From assembly GCF_001885615.1 (NCBI RefSeq), contig NZ_LSRN01000001.1, forward strand, positions 62,001 to 126,000: a stretch of DNA of 64,000 nt, given 5' to 3'. Origin of the DNA: Alkalibacterium sp. 20. GTDB lineage: Bacteria > Bacillota > Bacilli > Lactobacillales > Carnobacteriaceae_A. The stretch's first letter is position 1, and each line of letters starts with the position of its first letter. Positions 39,067 through 47,957 of this stretch are shown here, in pieces. The notes beneath the pieces are model-generated. The model was not told the DNA's origin and made no database searches. It saw only the letters and a program-made list of their open reading frames with translations. Both the position numbers and the translations under genes were made by a program.

Positions 39067-40575
39067 TTAATCATAATATAAATTTCCAGTTGCATATACT
39101 GGATCGTTTGTAATATCCATCCCAAGCATTTTTAGGGTTTGTTCATTTTCATGATTCATAATAACCGTTGAATGAGCTTGGGCATCTTTCAAATGAGTCA
39201 ATTGTTTGTAAGCAAGATGAGCTGTCGGATTGGTCACGGCACTTATAGCTAAAGCAATGAGCAGTTCGTTAGCTGATAAAGTTGGTACTTTACTATTCAG
39301 TTCGTCTGTTTTCAAACGTTGAATCGTCTCTAAAATCATGGGGGTCAGCAAGTCGATTTCATCAGCTATATTTGCCAATGATTTTAGCGCATTTAACACT
39401 GCCGCTGCTGAGGCATCCATCAGTGTAGAGGTACGACCCGTAATGATTTCACCATTATTCAACTCGATTGCAATAACCGCTTGTAAATTTGAATCATCCA
39501 AAAGCTCTTCTACTTCTTTTGCATACGAACGTGCAAATCGTACAGTTGTCCGGTCCTTTTTTTTCAGGTCAGATTCTTCCAGGATCAATTGAATACGACG
39601 TAAAGTGTCTTCATCTGCCAAACCTTTTTTGAAATCATTTTCTACCGAAAACGCTCGACGAATAATTTCTTCGTTCGCTGCTTTCACTACTACTTCTTCA
39701 TCGATAATTCCAGATTTCAATCGGTTAACGCCCATATCAGTTGGTGATTTATAGACAGATGGTTTGCCTGTAATTTTTTCAATGATACGTTTAATCACTG
39801 GAAACATTTCAACATCGCGGTTATAGTTAACAGCCACTTCTCCGTAAGCTTCAAAATGATAATTATCCATCATGTTTACATCTTTCAGATCAACCGTTGC
39901 TGCTTCATAAGCGATATTGACCGGGTGTTTGATAGGCATGTTCCAAACAGGAAATGTTTCAAATTTCGCGTAGCTGGCTTTATTGCCGTGAGCATATTCA
40001 TGATAAAGCTGGTTTAAGCACGTAGCTAATTTCCCGCTCCCGGCGCCTGGAGCCGTAACGACCACTAAAGGTTTTGTTGTTTCAATATATTCATTTTTGG
40101 CAAATCCTTCTTCGCCGAGGATCGCATCCACATTTGTCGGATAACCTTCAATAGTATGGTGCGTATGCACGTTTATGCCACTGCGTTCCAATTTAGACAT
40201 GAATATCTTTACATTAGGCTGTTCCTGGTAACGTGTGATCAAGACACTGTTGACCGGGATCCCATAGGCTCTGTATTCATCGATCAAGCGTAAAACATCA
40301 CGATCATACGTAATACCATAGTCCCCACGCACTTTATTGCGCTCAATATCACCAGCGTAAACACATATGATTATTTCTGCTTTGTCTTTTAAAGTTGCCA
40401 GTAATTTCATTTTTGCATCTTCATCAAAGCCCGGCAGGACGCGTTTGGCATGTTTGTCACCAATCAACTTACCACCAAATTCTAAGTACAGTTTTTCGCT
40501 ATTTTCTACCCGTTCCAATATATAGGCAGACTGTTCTTTTAAATATTTATCTGTATCAAAACCAACTTTAAACAT
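39067..40575 (-). CDS. DUF1846 family protein (UPF0371)
   Basis: A conserved protein of unknown biochemical role in Firmicutes. The 502-residue sequence begins [20 protein letters not shown] phosphate-binding-like loop [13 protein letters not shown] lies near residue 170, suggestive of nucleotide binding. No membrane segment is seen. It is a single gene, 48 bases upstream of ddh on the same strand. Confidence 0.88.
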   Translation of the reverse strand: MFKVGFDTDKYLKEQSAYILERVENSEKLYLEFGGKLIGDKHAKRVLPGFDEDAKMKLLATLKDKAEIIICVYAGDIERNKVRGDYGITYDRDVLRLIDEYRAYGIPVNSVLITRYQEQPNVKIFMSKLERSGINVHTHHTIEGYPTNVDAILGEEGFAKNEYIETTKPLVVVTAPGAGSGKLATCLNQLYHEYAHGNKASYAKFETFPVWNMPIKHPVNIAYEAATVDLKDVNMMDNYHFEAYGEVAVNYNRDVEMFPVIKRIIEKITGKPSVYKSPTDMGVNRLKSGIIDEEVVVKAANEEIIRRAFSVENDFKKGLADEDTLRRIQLILEESDLKKKDRTTVRFARSYAKEVEELLDDSNLQAVIAIELNNGEIITGRTSTLMDASAAAVLNALKSLANIADEIDLLTPMILETIQRLKTDELNSKVPTLSANELLIALAISAVTNPTAHLAYKQLTHLKDAQAHSTVIMNHENEQTLKMLGMDITNDPVYATGNLYYD

Positions 40576-40712
40576 AACCGTCCTCCTGTTTCCTTTTACA
40601 ATCTCTACTATTATAACACTGATTCTTGAGAGACTGAATGACTTTTATAATTATAAAGATCGGATATATTTTAACAAGCGGAATTATTCCGGATACACTC
40701 AAAAAAAATAGA

Positions 40713-40735
40713 AAGCAATCGCTGAGCGATTGCTT
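40713..40735 (-). terminator. Terminator-like hairpin in the 40.6-41 kb gap
   Basis: AAGCAATCGC and GCGATTGCTT form a perfect 10-bp stem with a TGA loop, followed on the minus strand by TCTATTTTTTTT. No minus-strand gene precedes it, so it may be a relic or may protect the DUF1846 gene from readthrough. Confidence 0.5.
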
Positions 40736-40787
40736 CATTAATAGTATTGCTTTGTTTGTATTTTTGCTAATAATATGTGCTTAATCA

Positions 40788-40867
40788 TTTGTGAAGGGCA
40801 TGCTTGAGCTGATTGTGTGACCTTTGTGTGTGCTTCCACTTTGTGAAGGGCACGCTTGAGCTGATTG
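40788..40867. repeat. Pair of 28-bp direct repeats with 52-bp period
   Basis: TTTGTGAAGGGCA(T/C)GC followed by TTGAGCTGATTG occurs at 40788-40815 and 40840-40867, differing at one base. TGTGCTT precedes each copy, so the unit is a tandem duplication of about 52 bp. There are no further copies and no cas genes. The remaining 40576-41045 gap shows no gene. Confidence 0.7.
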
Positions 40868-41059
40868 CTTTTGTATTCATGGTTGTTGTCAGACAAACAG
40901 TCCCTGTTTACTACCGAATAGTAGATCGAAGTAACTTTATTCCTCCAAAGAAATCTTTTCTTTCTTAAGTCTTAACCTTGGTATTATCAATTTAGCTCAG
41001 TTAGGATTTAACTATAATCATGAAAAATTAATTGATTCTTATTATAAGGAGTGGCTGAC

Positions 41060-41719
41060 TTGAAGGGTAAAATTTTGTTGGAAGATTTAAAAAAAAATAA
41101 AGATGCCGACCATGCTGTTCATATGAAAAGATACATGCGAGACCAGTTTGATTTTTTAGGCATTCCTGCAACGAAAAGGCGTGAACTTGTACGACCTTAT
41201 TTCAAAGTAGCAAAAAAGGAAGCTTTTGTTGACTGGGATTTTTTGAATACCTACTGGGAGCTGCCGTTTCGGGAGTGTCAGTATATTGCCAGTGATTACC
41301 TCTTATTGAAACAAAACCAGCTGGTTCCATCAGATGTTGGAAAAATAAAAATATTGGCACTAACAAAGCCTTGGTGGGATACGATCGATAGCTTGGATAA
41401 AGTTATTGGTGGATTAGCCACAAAGTATCCAGAACTTAATCAGATGCTTTTGGAGTGGAGCGTTGACGAGAGTATCTGGTTGAGACGCATCGCCATCAAT
41501 CACCAGCGCCACCGTAAAGACCGCATGGATACAGCACTACTTGAAGAAATTATCAAAAACAATTTAGGTAGTTCTGAATTCTTTATAAACAAAGCCATCG
41601 GGTGGATATTACGAGATTATAGTAAGACAAATCCTGAATGGGTGTCTATTTTTATTGACCATTACAAGGACCAGCTCCACCCGTTAAGCATTCGTGAAGG
41701 CAGCAAGTATTTAAACTGA
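41060..41719 (+). CDS. AlkD-like DNA alkylation repair protein
   Basis: Predicted DNA glycosylase of the HEAT-repeat AlkD/AlkC family, removing alkylated bases. The residues HMKRYMRDQFDFLGIPA at the start, the RELPF-like WELPFRECQY segment and the WWDTIDSLDKVI motif with catalytic-type Asp are family features, as is WLRRIAINHQ. A GTG at 41051 touches the AAGGAG ribosome site. A TTG at 41060 has 8-base spacing, so I use it, giving 219 residues. Confidence 0.85.
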   Translation: MKGKILLEDLKKNKDADHAVHMKRYMRDQFDFLGIPATKRRELVRPYFKVAKKEAFVDWDFLNTYWELPFRECQYIASDYLLLKQNQLVPSDVGKIKILALTKPWWDTIDSLDKVIGGLATKYPELNQMLLEWSVDESIWLRRIAINHQRHRKDRMDTALLEEIIKNNLGSSEFFINKAIGWILRDYSKTNPEWVSIFIDHYKDQLHPLSIREGSKYLN

Positions 41720-41737
41720 TCATATTTACTATTGCTG

Positions 41738-41776
41738 AAACCCTCATCTGGTTTGTAGACCAAATGAGGGTTTTTA
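41738..41776 (+). terminator. Terminator of the AlkD-like gene
   Basis: Stem AACCCTCAT/ATGAGGGTT with an inner TGGT/ACCA hairpin, followed by TTT-A-T. Confidence 0.85.
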
Positions 41777-41788
41777 TAAAGGCATCAA

Positions 41789-41930
41789 TTATACGAGTTT
41801 TTCTCGTATTTCCCCATTTAATTTATCAATAATTGTTGCGAACACAATAACGATGATAATGATGATCCCAGCATCTTCCCAGTTACGTTTCGGTGGAAAA
41901 GTATCTTCAGTGGGTCTTAGTACCCAACTT
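41789..41930 (-). pseudogene. C-terminal remnant of a PhnE-type ABC permease
   Basis: On the minus strand this frame encodes ...VLRPTEDTFPPKRNWEDAG, then a hydrophobic run rich in Ile/Val and DKLNGEIREKLV before a stop at 41789-41791. The charge-then-helix-then-basic-tail pattern resembles the end of phosphonate ABC permeases (PhnE). A stop codon lies just upstream in frame and no start is present. The family call is from pattern memory only. Confidence 0.45.
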
Positions 41931-42396
41931 TATTGCCTTATCGGTTCTTGAACCAGTTCCAGTGGCTATTACCCACTCCTATAGGGTATTCTCAGCAAAC
42001 AGATTCTCTCCAGTAAGCATCAAGGAAACACACTAGTATCAACTCAGGAACTTTTTGATTGTTAGTGGAGTCCACTTTCCTTTTAAATCTTTCCAGGCAA
42101 TGCGAAGAGCGCTTTTATCGAGAGAAATCAAATAGATAACGTATTCAGTTAACCTGAAATAACATAATGAATACCTCTAAATAATTATTCGAAAACAAAA
42201 AATTCGCAGTAAAAACCATAAAAATACAGTGTAGGGGCAACTTTTCAGACGCCACAATACGAGCATCGCATGTCCCAAGCAACTGAATAACTTGAAAAAT
42301 GACTTGATTTTCTTGAACCAGACACTTAAAGTAAACAAGTGACTGTACCGAAATACTTGGGACAGAGGCAACAGGTACATTTCGCTTTCCCCTTTC
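41931..42396. other. Intergenic stretch without a recognisable gene
   Basis: About 470 bases with scattered short frames, none with a ribosome site or a protein pattern I recognise. A minus-strand fragment near 42090 reads SLDKSALRIAWKDLKGKW before a stop; I cannot place it. The stretch looks like decayed DNA between the PhnE remnant and the degenerate tRNA. Confidence 0.5.
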
Positions 42397-42469
42397 GCCT
42401 GCCTTGCTCAGTCGGTATAACACTTCCCTCGTAAAGAAGAGGTCGCCAATTCGAAACTGTCAGTTGGCA
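42397..42469 (+). pseudogene. Degenerate tRNA-Thr (CGT)
   Basis: The 73-base stretch follows the tRNA pattern: D-arm GCTCAGTCGGT, anticodon loop around CTCGTAA with CGT, GTCGCC, then TTCGA and a TTGGC end. It strongly resembles Firmicute tRNA-Thr(CGU). Pairing is damaged: the acceptor has only four Watson-Crick pairs of seven, the anticodon stem ends in a mismatch, and the T and D stems do not close properly. No intact copy is seen elsewhere in the window. Confidence 0.6.
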
Positions 42470-42516
42470 TCGTACTTAAAAAAAATAAAAATCACTGTAA
42501 TCGAGAGGGAATCATC

Positions 42517-43119
42517 ATGCCAATCGTCTATCTTATTGAAACCAACAATCAAACAGTACTTAGTCAAGGCATCCGCCTGTTCAGCCGGTATCCTTATAAT
42601 CATTTGTCCATTGCCTTGGATGCATCCTTATCCGAAGTATACAGCTTTGGACGGCGCCAACCGATAAATCCGCTCATGGCTGGTTTCGCAAAAGAAGACT
42701 TCAGTCATTCTTTTTATAAAGAGTCTAGCGGTCGGGTGTATGCGATACAAGTCAGCGACCAGGAATGGCAGGTGATTCACACACACCTTCAGTCTTTTGA
42801 ATTAAATCCCTTTGACTGGCATTACAATTTGCTAGGCTTGCTGCCTGCTTACTTTCAGTATTCGTGGGAACGGCCTGATCATTTCTTCTGTTCAGAATTC
42901 GTGGCAACACTCTTACAGTCCGCGGGCGTCTTGTCACCTTACAATCGTCCGAACCTGATGCACCCCAGAGATGTTATCGAATCGGTTCATCCGATCTGTG
43001 TGTATGACGGACAATTGCAACTATATCCTGGATTGATTCAATCTATATCCAGTCCCCATCCTTCCGAGCGGCGCTCCTTCAGACCGATCCGGTATGTGTA
43101 TCGGCAATTCATCCATTAA
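42517..43119 (+). CDS. Permuted-papain-fold (YiiX/NlpC-like) protein
   Basis: Probably a cysteine peptidase or amidase of the permuted NlpC/P60 group. His is in NHLSIALD near residue 28 and the candidate nucleophile Cys is in HFFCSEFVATLL near residue 127, the order expected for the permuted fold. It lacks a signal peptide and membrane helices, so it would be cytosolic. The ribosome site GAGAGGGA is fair. A strong terminator follows. The substrate is unknown. Confidence 0.6.
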   Translation: MPIVYLIETNNQTVLSQGIRLFSRYPYNHLSIALDASLSEVYSFGRRQPINPLMAGFAKEDFSHSFYKESSGRVYAIQVSDQEWQVIHTHLQSFELNPFDWHYNLLGLLPAYFQYSWERPDHFFCSEFVATLLQSAGVLSPYNRPNLMHPRDVIESVHPICVYDGQLQLYPGLIQSISSPHPSERRSFRPIRYVYRQFIH

Positions 43120-43131
43120 TTTTGATAAAAA

Positions 43132-43161
43132 AAGGTTGGGACAAAAGTCCCAGCCTTTTTT
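43132..43161. terminator. Terminator after the NlpC-like gene
   Basis: An 11-bp stem AAGGTTGGGAC/GTCCCAGCCTT (one mismatch) with an AAAA loop and T runs on both strands. It can also stop transcription of the mscS remnant. Confidence 0.85.
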
Positions 43162-43260
43162 GCATCTCCAAATGTTGTTTTCATTAACAACGTGCTTAAA
43201 AAACAGACTCGCCGTCCACTTATTTTACGATTAATATAATCAAAGGAAACATATTAATTC

Positions 43261-44046
43261 TTAAATATTATGAATATCCATTTGTGGATAGGGGATAGAA
43301 TTTTTTTCTCGATCAAAGGTTGTTTTGACTTCTTAAATTAAATCAAAATGGACCGCCCAGTAATTTTCTGTTTTCGTCCAAACTCTAACTGTGTATTCGA
43401 CCGCGCTGTCTCCGTGTTTAGATAGACGAATAAACGGTTCTGGATCCTTTAATATCAAGATGTGTTTAGCGACGATACCATCGAGTGTTTTAAGAACATT
43501 CTGATTATCTTCTTCATAACCCACACCAAAGGTAAAATCAACACGACGTGTATCATGTACTGAATAATTCACAATCCCTGAATTCGACAAGTCTCCGTTT
43601 GGAATATAAACCATTTTGTTATCTGGTGTGATCAATTCTGTGTACAAGATTTGAATAGCTTTAACCGTTCCACCATAACCTGCTCCTTCAATATAGTCCC
43701 CTACTCTGAAAGGACGCATGGTCAGCAACAATACTCCCCCTGCCAAGTTCGACAGAGATCCCTGGAAAGCCAAACCTAACGCCAAGCCAAATGATCCCAA
43801 TATAGCCACAAACGAAGCTGTTGGAATACCTAAAATGCCAATGAGACTTACAACCAGCAATATTTTAGACCTATACTTACTATTGACATCAAGAACGGTT
43901 TTAAACTTTCATCTAGCTTGGACCTGCTGATCTGACTGCCAATCAATTTAACGATTACTTTGATTACTATTAGACCGACTAGTAAAGTGATAATAGCTAG
44001 TGCGATCGGTTTTACTATTTCTACCAAAAGATTAATCCAATTTCAC
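43261..44046 (-). pseudogene. mscS: Inactivated small-conductance mechanosensitive channel
   Basis: MscS normally opens under membrane tension to release solutes in osmotic downshock. The pore helix region (SFVAILGSFGLALGLAFQG) and beta domain (RPFRVGDYIEGAG) are clear. There are three lesions on the minus strand. Near 44046 the GTG and the body are out of frame by one base in an A run. Near 43862-43866 one base is missing from an A run, splitting LKILLVVSL. At 43333-43335 a TAA interrupts FDLI-EVKTTFD, after which IPYPQMD continues to a stop at 43261. The length and motifs match MscS once repaired. Confidence 0.8.
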
Positions 44047-44193
44047 TCTCTCCTTTTATACTATGTACTTGAAATTCAACGACTTTTCTATCATAACATA
44101 TGATTTCAGTCTTTGATAAGAAAAGTAATGTGAAAACAGATGACACATCATCCATTCCAGAGATGAATTATTAATAAAATCCTTTAATATTGT

Positions 44194-44222
44194 TTGCAAT
44201 TCGGTTGTGCACTAGGTATTAT
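44194..44222 (+). promoter_or_regulatory. Promoter of the TcyP-like symporter
   Basis: TTGCAA and TATTAT are spaced 17 bases apart. The leader to the start at 44356 is about 125 bases and contains a small AGGG/CCCT hairpin but no riboswitch I recognise. Confidence 0.6.
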
Positions 44223-44355
44223 AATAAAGTCACGTTTTAAAGTTTACAGAAGTAATCTAAACGGGTATTGATTTCGGAAAAAATCTTTATCTAGGGCCTT
44301 TAACCCTATGACGCATTTCTTTTCTAAGGAAAAGACAATTAAAGGAGAGATTTTT

Positions 44356-45747
44356 ATGACTATTATAGGAATAGTTGGTGTGTTAATTGCCTTTGTCCTA
44401 ACACTTTTCGGGTTATGGAAACTTCAACAAAAACATGTTAAGTTTTCTACACGCGTATTTATTGGGTTAGGCGCAGGAATTATTTTTGGTGGAGCTTTAC
44501 AACTCTTATTTGGAACAGAAAGTAACATTACAGTTGGAGCGATGGAATGGATCAATGTCGTAGGAAACGGCTATGTAGCTTTCTTACAAATGCTAATTAT
44601 GCCATTGGTTTTCGTATCTATTATTGGAGCATTTACCAAGATTCAAGGAAGCAAAGATTTAGGAAAAATCAGTTCATCTGTTTTAATCACCTTGATTGCG
44701 ACCACAGCCGTTGCTGCTCTAATCGGTGTGTTAAGTATCATGGCCTTCAATTTAGATGGGGCAGAATTTGTTCAAGGCGAACAGGAAAGTGCGCGTATTG
44801 AACAATTACAGGAAAGTCAGGCCACTGTAGAAGAATCAACAATCCCTGAACAGTTGATAAACTTTATTCCACGTAACGTCTTTTCAGATCTATCTAACTC
44901 AAGAAGCACAAGTACCATTGCTGTGGTTGTTTTCTCAGCCTTTGTGGGAGTTGCCTATCTGGGTATAAAACGGAAAGATCCGGAACAAGCGGAGACTTTC
45001 AAAAACATCATTGATAGCTTGTATGCTATCGTCATGCGCATCGTCACTTTAGTTCTACGCTTATCGCCTTATGGTATATTCGCCTTGATGACTAAAGCTA
45101 TTGCGACAAGCAATTTTCAAGCACTTTTGAATTTAGGACTATTCGTCATAGCGTCCTACGCAGCGATCGGTGTTATGTTTATTATTCACTTAATTATATT
45201 AGCCGGATATAAAGTCAATCCAATCACTTATGTAAAAAAAGTATGGCCTGTTCTCAGTTTCGCTTTTACTTCACGTTCAAGCGCTGGAACTTTGCCTTTA
45301 AATATTGAAACGCAAACAAAAGTACTAGGTGTCGATCATGCTTCTGCTAACTTTGCCGGAACATTTGGATTATCTATTGGTCAAAATGGTTGTGCAGGAA
45401 TTTTTCCAGCTACACTTGTAGCTATTATTGCGCCAACGGTGGGTATCGACATCACCAATCCAATGTATATCCTGACAATTATGGCTGTTGTTGCAATTAG
45501 TTCGTTCGGTGTTGCCGGTGTGGGGGGCGGTGCTACATTTGCTGCTTTGATTGTTTTAGGCTCACTTGGCCTCCCTATTTCAATCGTCGGTTTAGTCATC
45601 TCAGTTGAACCGATCATTGATATGGCCAGAACCTTCTTAAATGTAAATGACAGTATTGTGGCCGGCATTATTTCATCTAAAACCATCAATCAGTTTGATG
45701 AATCGATGATGAACGACAAAAAGCTTGTGCTGCAAGTAGAAATTTAG
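44356..45747 (+). CDS. Sodium:dicarboxylate/cystine symporter (TcyP-like)
   Basis: A DAACS-family transporter, most like the cystine importer TcyP of Bacillus. The 463-residue protein has about eight membrane helices. The family motifs QMLIMPLVFVSI, SFAFTSRSSAGTLP (serine-rich hairpin) and the GQNGCAGIFPA segment are present. AAAGGAG lies before the ATG at 44356; an upstream in-frame ATG at 44308 lacks one. Cystine as substrate is inferred; other acidic amino acids are possible. Confidence 0.85.
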   Translation: MTIIGIVGVLIAFVLTLFGLWKLQQKHVKFSTRVFIGLGAGIIFGGALQLLFGTESNITVGAMEWINVVGNGYVAFLQMLIMPLVFVSIIGAFTKIQGSKDLGKISSSVLITLIATTAVAALIGVLSIMAFNLDGAEFVQGEQESARIEQLQESQATVEESTIPEQLINFIPRNVFSDLSNSRSTSTIAVVVFSAFVGVAYLGIKRKDPEQAETFKNIIDSLYAIVMRIVTLVLRLSPYGIFALMTKAIATSNFQALLNLGLFVIASYAAIGVMFIIHLIILAGYKVNPITYVKKVWPVLSFAFTSRSSAGTLPLNIETQTKVLGVDHASANFAGTFGLSIGQNGCAGIFPATLVAIIAPTVGIDITNPMYILTIMAVVAISSFGVAGVGGGATFAALIVLGSLGLPISIVGLVISVEPIIDMARTFLNVNDSIVAGIISSKTINQFDESMMNDKKLVLQVEI

Positions 45748-45761
45748 ATTTTATTTAATTA

Positions 45762-45797
45762 AAAAGTAGGTATCAATAAGTTTATACCTGCTTTTTA
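45762..45797 (+). terminator. Terminator of the symporter gene
   Basis: Stem AAAAGTAGGTAT/ATACCTGCTTTT (one mismatch), ten-base loop, then a TTTT-A tail. Confidence 0.8.
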
Positions 45798-45874
45798 TAC
45801 GTAATAATCCACTATCAGGTGTCCGTTAATATTTTTATTTGATTGGTCGAAACGTCCTCCGTTAATTTGATATA

Positions 45875-45896
45875 AGAAACCAGAATTCTGGTTTCT
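45875..45896. repeat. 22-bp perfect palindrome
   Basis: AGAAACCAGAA followed by its exact complement TTCTGGTTTCT, without a T run. It lies 159 bases before the antiporter gene. It may be an operator or a cruciform; the remaining gap holds no gene. Confidence 0.6.
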
Positions 45897-46054
45897 GTAT
45901 TTAAATCATCAGAAATGAATTTTTGAGGACAATTAGTTTCTTATAATCTTTATTGATTTTTACATTACTGTATTTTCTTTTAGCCACTCAATATAAAGTA
46001 TGGTACTATTATTGAATCATTAATATGATATTATTTTAAAAAAGGAGTGAGAAT

Positions 46055-47371
46055 TTGTTATTAAACCCTGTTATAATCTCAGTTTTTGTCATGGTGTCAT
46101 TATCCCTGCTGAGACTTAATGTATTACTTGCTTTAATTATCGCCGCTTTAGTAGGCGGAATAGCTGCAGATATGAGCTTAATGGAAACCATGGAAGTCCT
46201 CCTTGGTGGTATGGGAGGGAATGCAGAAACAGCACTCAATTATATTTTGTTAGGCGCACTAGCTGCGGCGATTCAAAAAACTGGTGCTGCAACCATCATC
46301 ACTCAGAAACTATCTAAAAGCATGAAAGGGACGGGGAAATCTCTAGTCTTCATTATTGCATTTATCAGTATTTTTTCTCAGAATTTGATTCCGGTGCATA
46401 TTGCATTTATTCCGATCTTGATTCCCCCACTGATTATGGTAATGAACAAACTGAAAATTGACAGAAGAGCTGTCGCCTCTGCTTTAACTTTCGGATTAAA
46501 AGCACCGTATGTTGCTCTTCCGGTCGGTTTCGGCTTGATTTTCCATAATATTATTCGTGATGAGATGGCTTCAAGCGGATTAGAACTTGTAGATGGTGAA
46601 GTATGGCACGTCATGTGGATTCCTGGCCTTGCCATGGTCGTAGGCCTTTTGGTAGCTGTTTTGATTACATACCGAAAACCCCGTGAATATAAGGATAGTG
46701 AAGAATCCGGGTTCAAGTTTGGATTTAAGCACTTGGAGTCAGAAGAAGTTACGTTTAATAAAGACCATGCTTTCGCCATAGCCGGTGCGGTAGCCGCCTT
46801 GATCGTTCAGTTAACGGTAGGCTCTTTAGTCTTAGGCGCAATACTGGGCTTATTCATTATGCTTGTCGGCGGAGCTATTAGATGGTCCAGTATCGACGGT
46901 ATGATGAAAAGTGGCATCAACATGATGGGCTTTATTGCCTTTGTCATGCTCGTAGCCTCAGGTTACGCAGATGTCATTCGATCCACAGGTGGTGTAGAGA
47001 CACTCGTTGAATCAGTCGTAGGGGCAATTGGTGGTAATCAGCTAGTTGCCGCTACCGGTATGATCGTCTTAGGATTACTGATTACCATGGGTATCGGTAC
47101 TTCTTTCGGGACTATCCCTATTATTGCTGCCATTTACGTTCCTCTGGCATTAGAACTAGGATTCAGCCCAATGGCAACAGTGCTATTAATTGGTTCTGCG
47201 GCGGCATTGGGTGACGCTGGTTCTCCAGCATCTGACAGTACGCTCGGCCCTTCTGCCGGTCTCAGTGTTGACGGACAGCATGATCATATCTGGGACACGT
47301 GTGTACCAACCTTTTTGCACTATAATATTCCCATAATGATATTTGGTATTATCGGAGCGCTTATTTTATAA
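46055..47371 (+). CDS. YuiF-family transporter (putative Na+/H+ antiporter)
   Basis: A polytopic membrane protein with about eleven helices, in the NhaC/YuiF-like ion transporter group. Conserved segments include AAAIQKTGAATIIT, the FSQNLIPVHIAFIPILIPP half-repeat and GDAGSPASDSTLGPSAG with HDHIWDTCVPTFLHYN. AAAAAAGGAG lies before a TTG start at 46055. Whether it moves Na+ or amino acids is not settled by sequence. A terminator follows. Confidence 0.82.
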   Translation: MLLNPVIISVFVMVSLSLLRLNVLLALIIAALVGGIAADMSLMETMEVLLGGMGGNAETALNYILLGALAAAIQKTGAATIITQKLSKSMKGTGKSLVFIIAFISIFSQNLIPVHIAFIPILIPPLIMVMNKLKIDRRAVASALTFGLKAPYVALPVGFGLIFHNIIRDEMASSGLELVDGEVWHVMWIPGLAMVVGLLVAVLITYRKPREYKDSEESGFKFGFKHLESEEVTFNKDHAFAIAGAVAALIVQLTVGSLVLGAILGLFIMLVGGAIRWSSIDGMMKSGINMMGFIAFVMLVASGYADVIRSTGGVETLVESVVGAIGGNQLVAATGMIVLGLLITMGIGTSFGTIPIIAAIYVPLALELGFSPMATVLLIGSAAALGDAGSPASDSTLGPSAGLSVDGQHDHIWDTCVPTFLHYNIPIMIFGIIGALIL

Positions 47372-47424
47372 TTTGACATCTATTTAAATTGTTATTAGCT
47401 AAAATCGATGTTTATAACACAGCA

Positions 47425-47470
47425 AAAAAAGCTCCAGAAGACTTGTATAAAAGTCTTCTCGAGCTTTTTA
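47425..47470 (+). terminator. Terminator of the YuiF-like gene
   Basis: Stem AAAAAGCTC/GAGCTTTTT continued after a one-base mismatch by AGAAGACT/AGTCTTCT. Confidence 0.85.
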
Positions 47471-47531
47471 CGTTATATTCACCCATCATCATAAGTACTA
47501 TGACTCTTTTTCACTACTCTGTCTCCAAAGA

Positions 47532-47720
47532 CTAATCGCTATTTTTCTCTACATATATTCTAAAAGCCGCTTGAGAAATAAAACCAATCACTAACACAAA
47601 AAATAAATGAAAAGTAAAAGACACGTTACCTGATGTATTCAACAACACAAAAGCATAAATGCTTACAGGTAGAAAACTGACTAAAATATATTTCAGTACA
47701 TCTTTTTGTTTACTCTTCAT
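47532..47720 (-). CDS. Small two-helix membrane protein
   Basis: Function unknown. The 62-residue protein begins MKSKQKDVLKYILVSF and has two hydrophobic stretches (about 12-27 and 35-53) with a basic N-terminus. TGGAG lies 8 bases before the ATG at 47718-47720; a GTG three codons upstream is not supported. No neighbour suggests a role. The gap 47730-47957 holds nothing clear. Confidence 0.5.
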   Translation of the reverse strand: MKSKQKDVLKYILVSFLPVSIYAFVLLNTSGNVSFTFHLFFVLVIGFISQAAFRIYVEKNSD

Positions 47721-47957
47721 TTCAATCACTCCAGAATAAAACTTAATTATTTATGTATTATGTACAATCACTAGTTCAATAGTTCACTGTATAATTAAGT
47801 ATATACCAAACAATAAACCGGACACAATACTTTTATCCCTTAATCTTTGGATTTGAGCATAATAGCCAACTATGCTATTGCGTATCAGATTTTATATATT
47901 ACCTCTTCTATGATATCATGGTAAAGTTGTATTTCTATTAATCTTAGGAGGAGAAAA

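Noticed and set aside
40788-40867. Minimal CRISPR array
   Set aside because: Only two repeats, the spacer shares sequence with the flank (TGTGCTT), and there are no cas genes.
42145-42423. Minus-strand frames of 67-92 residues
   Set aside because: Composition is not protein-like, there is no ribosome site, and one overlaps the degenerate tRNA.
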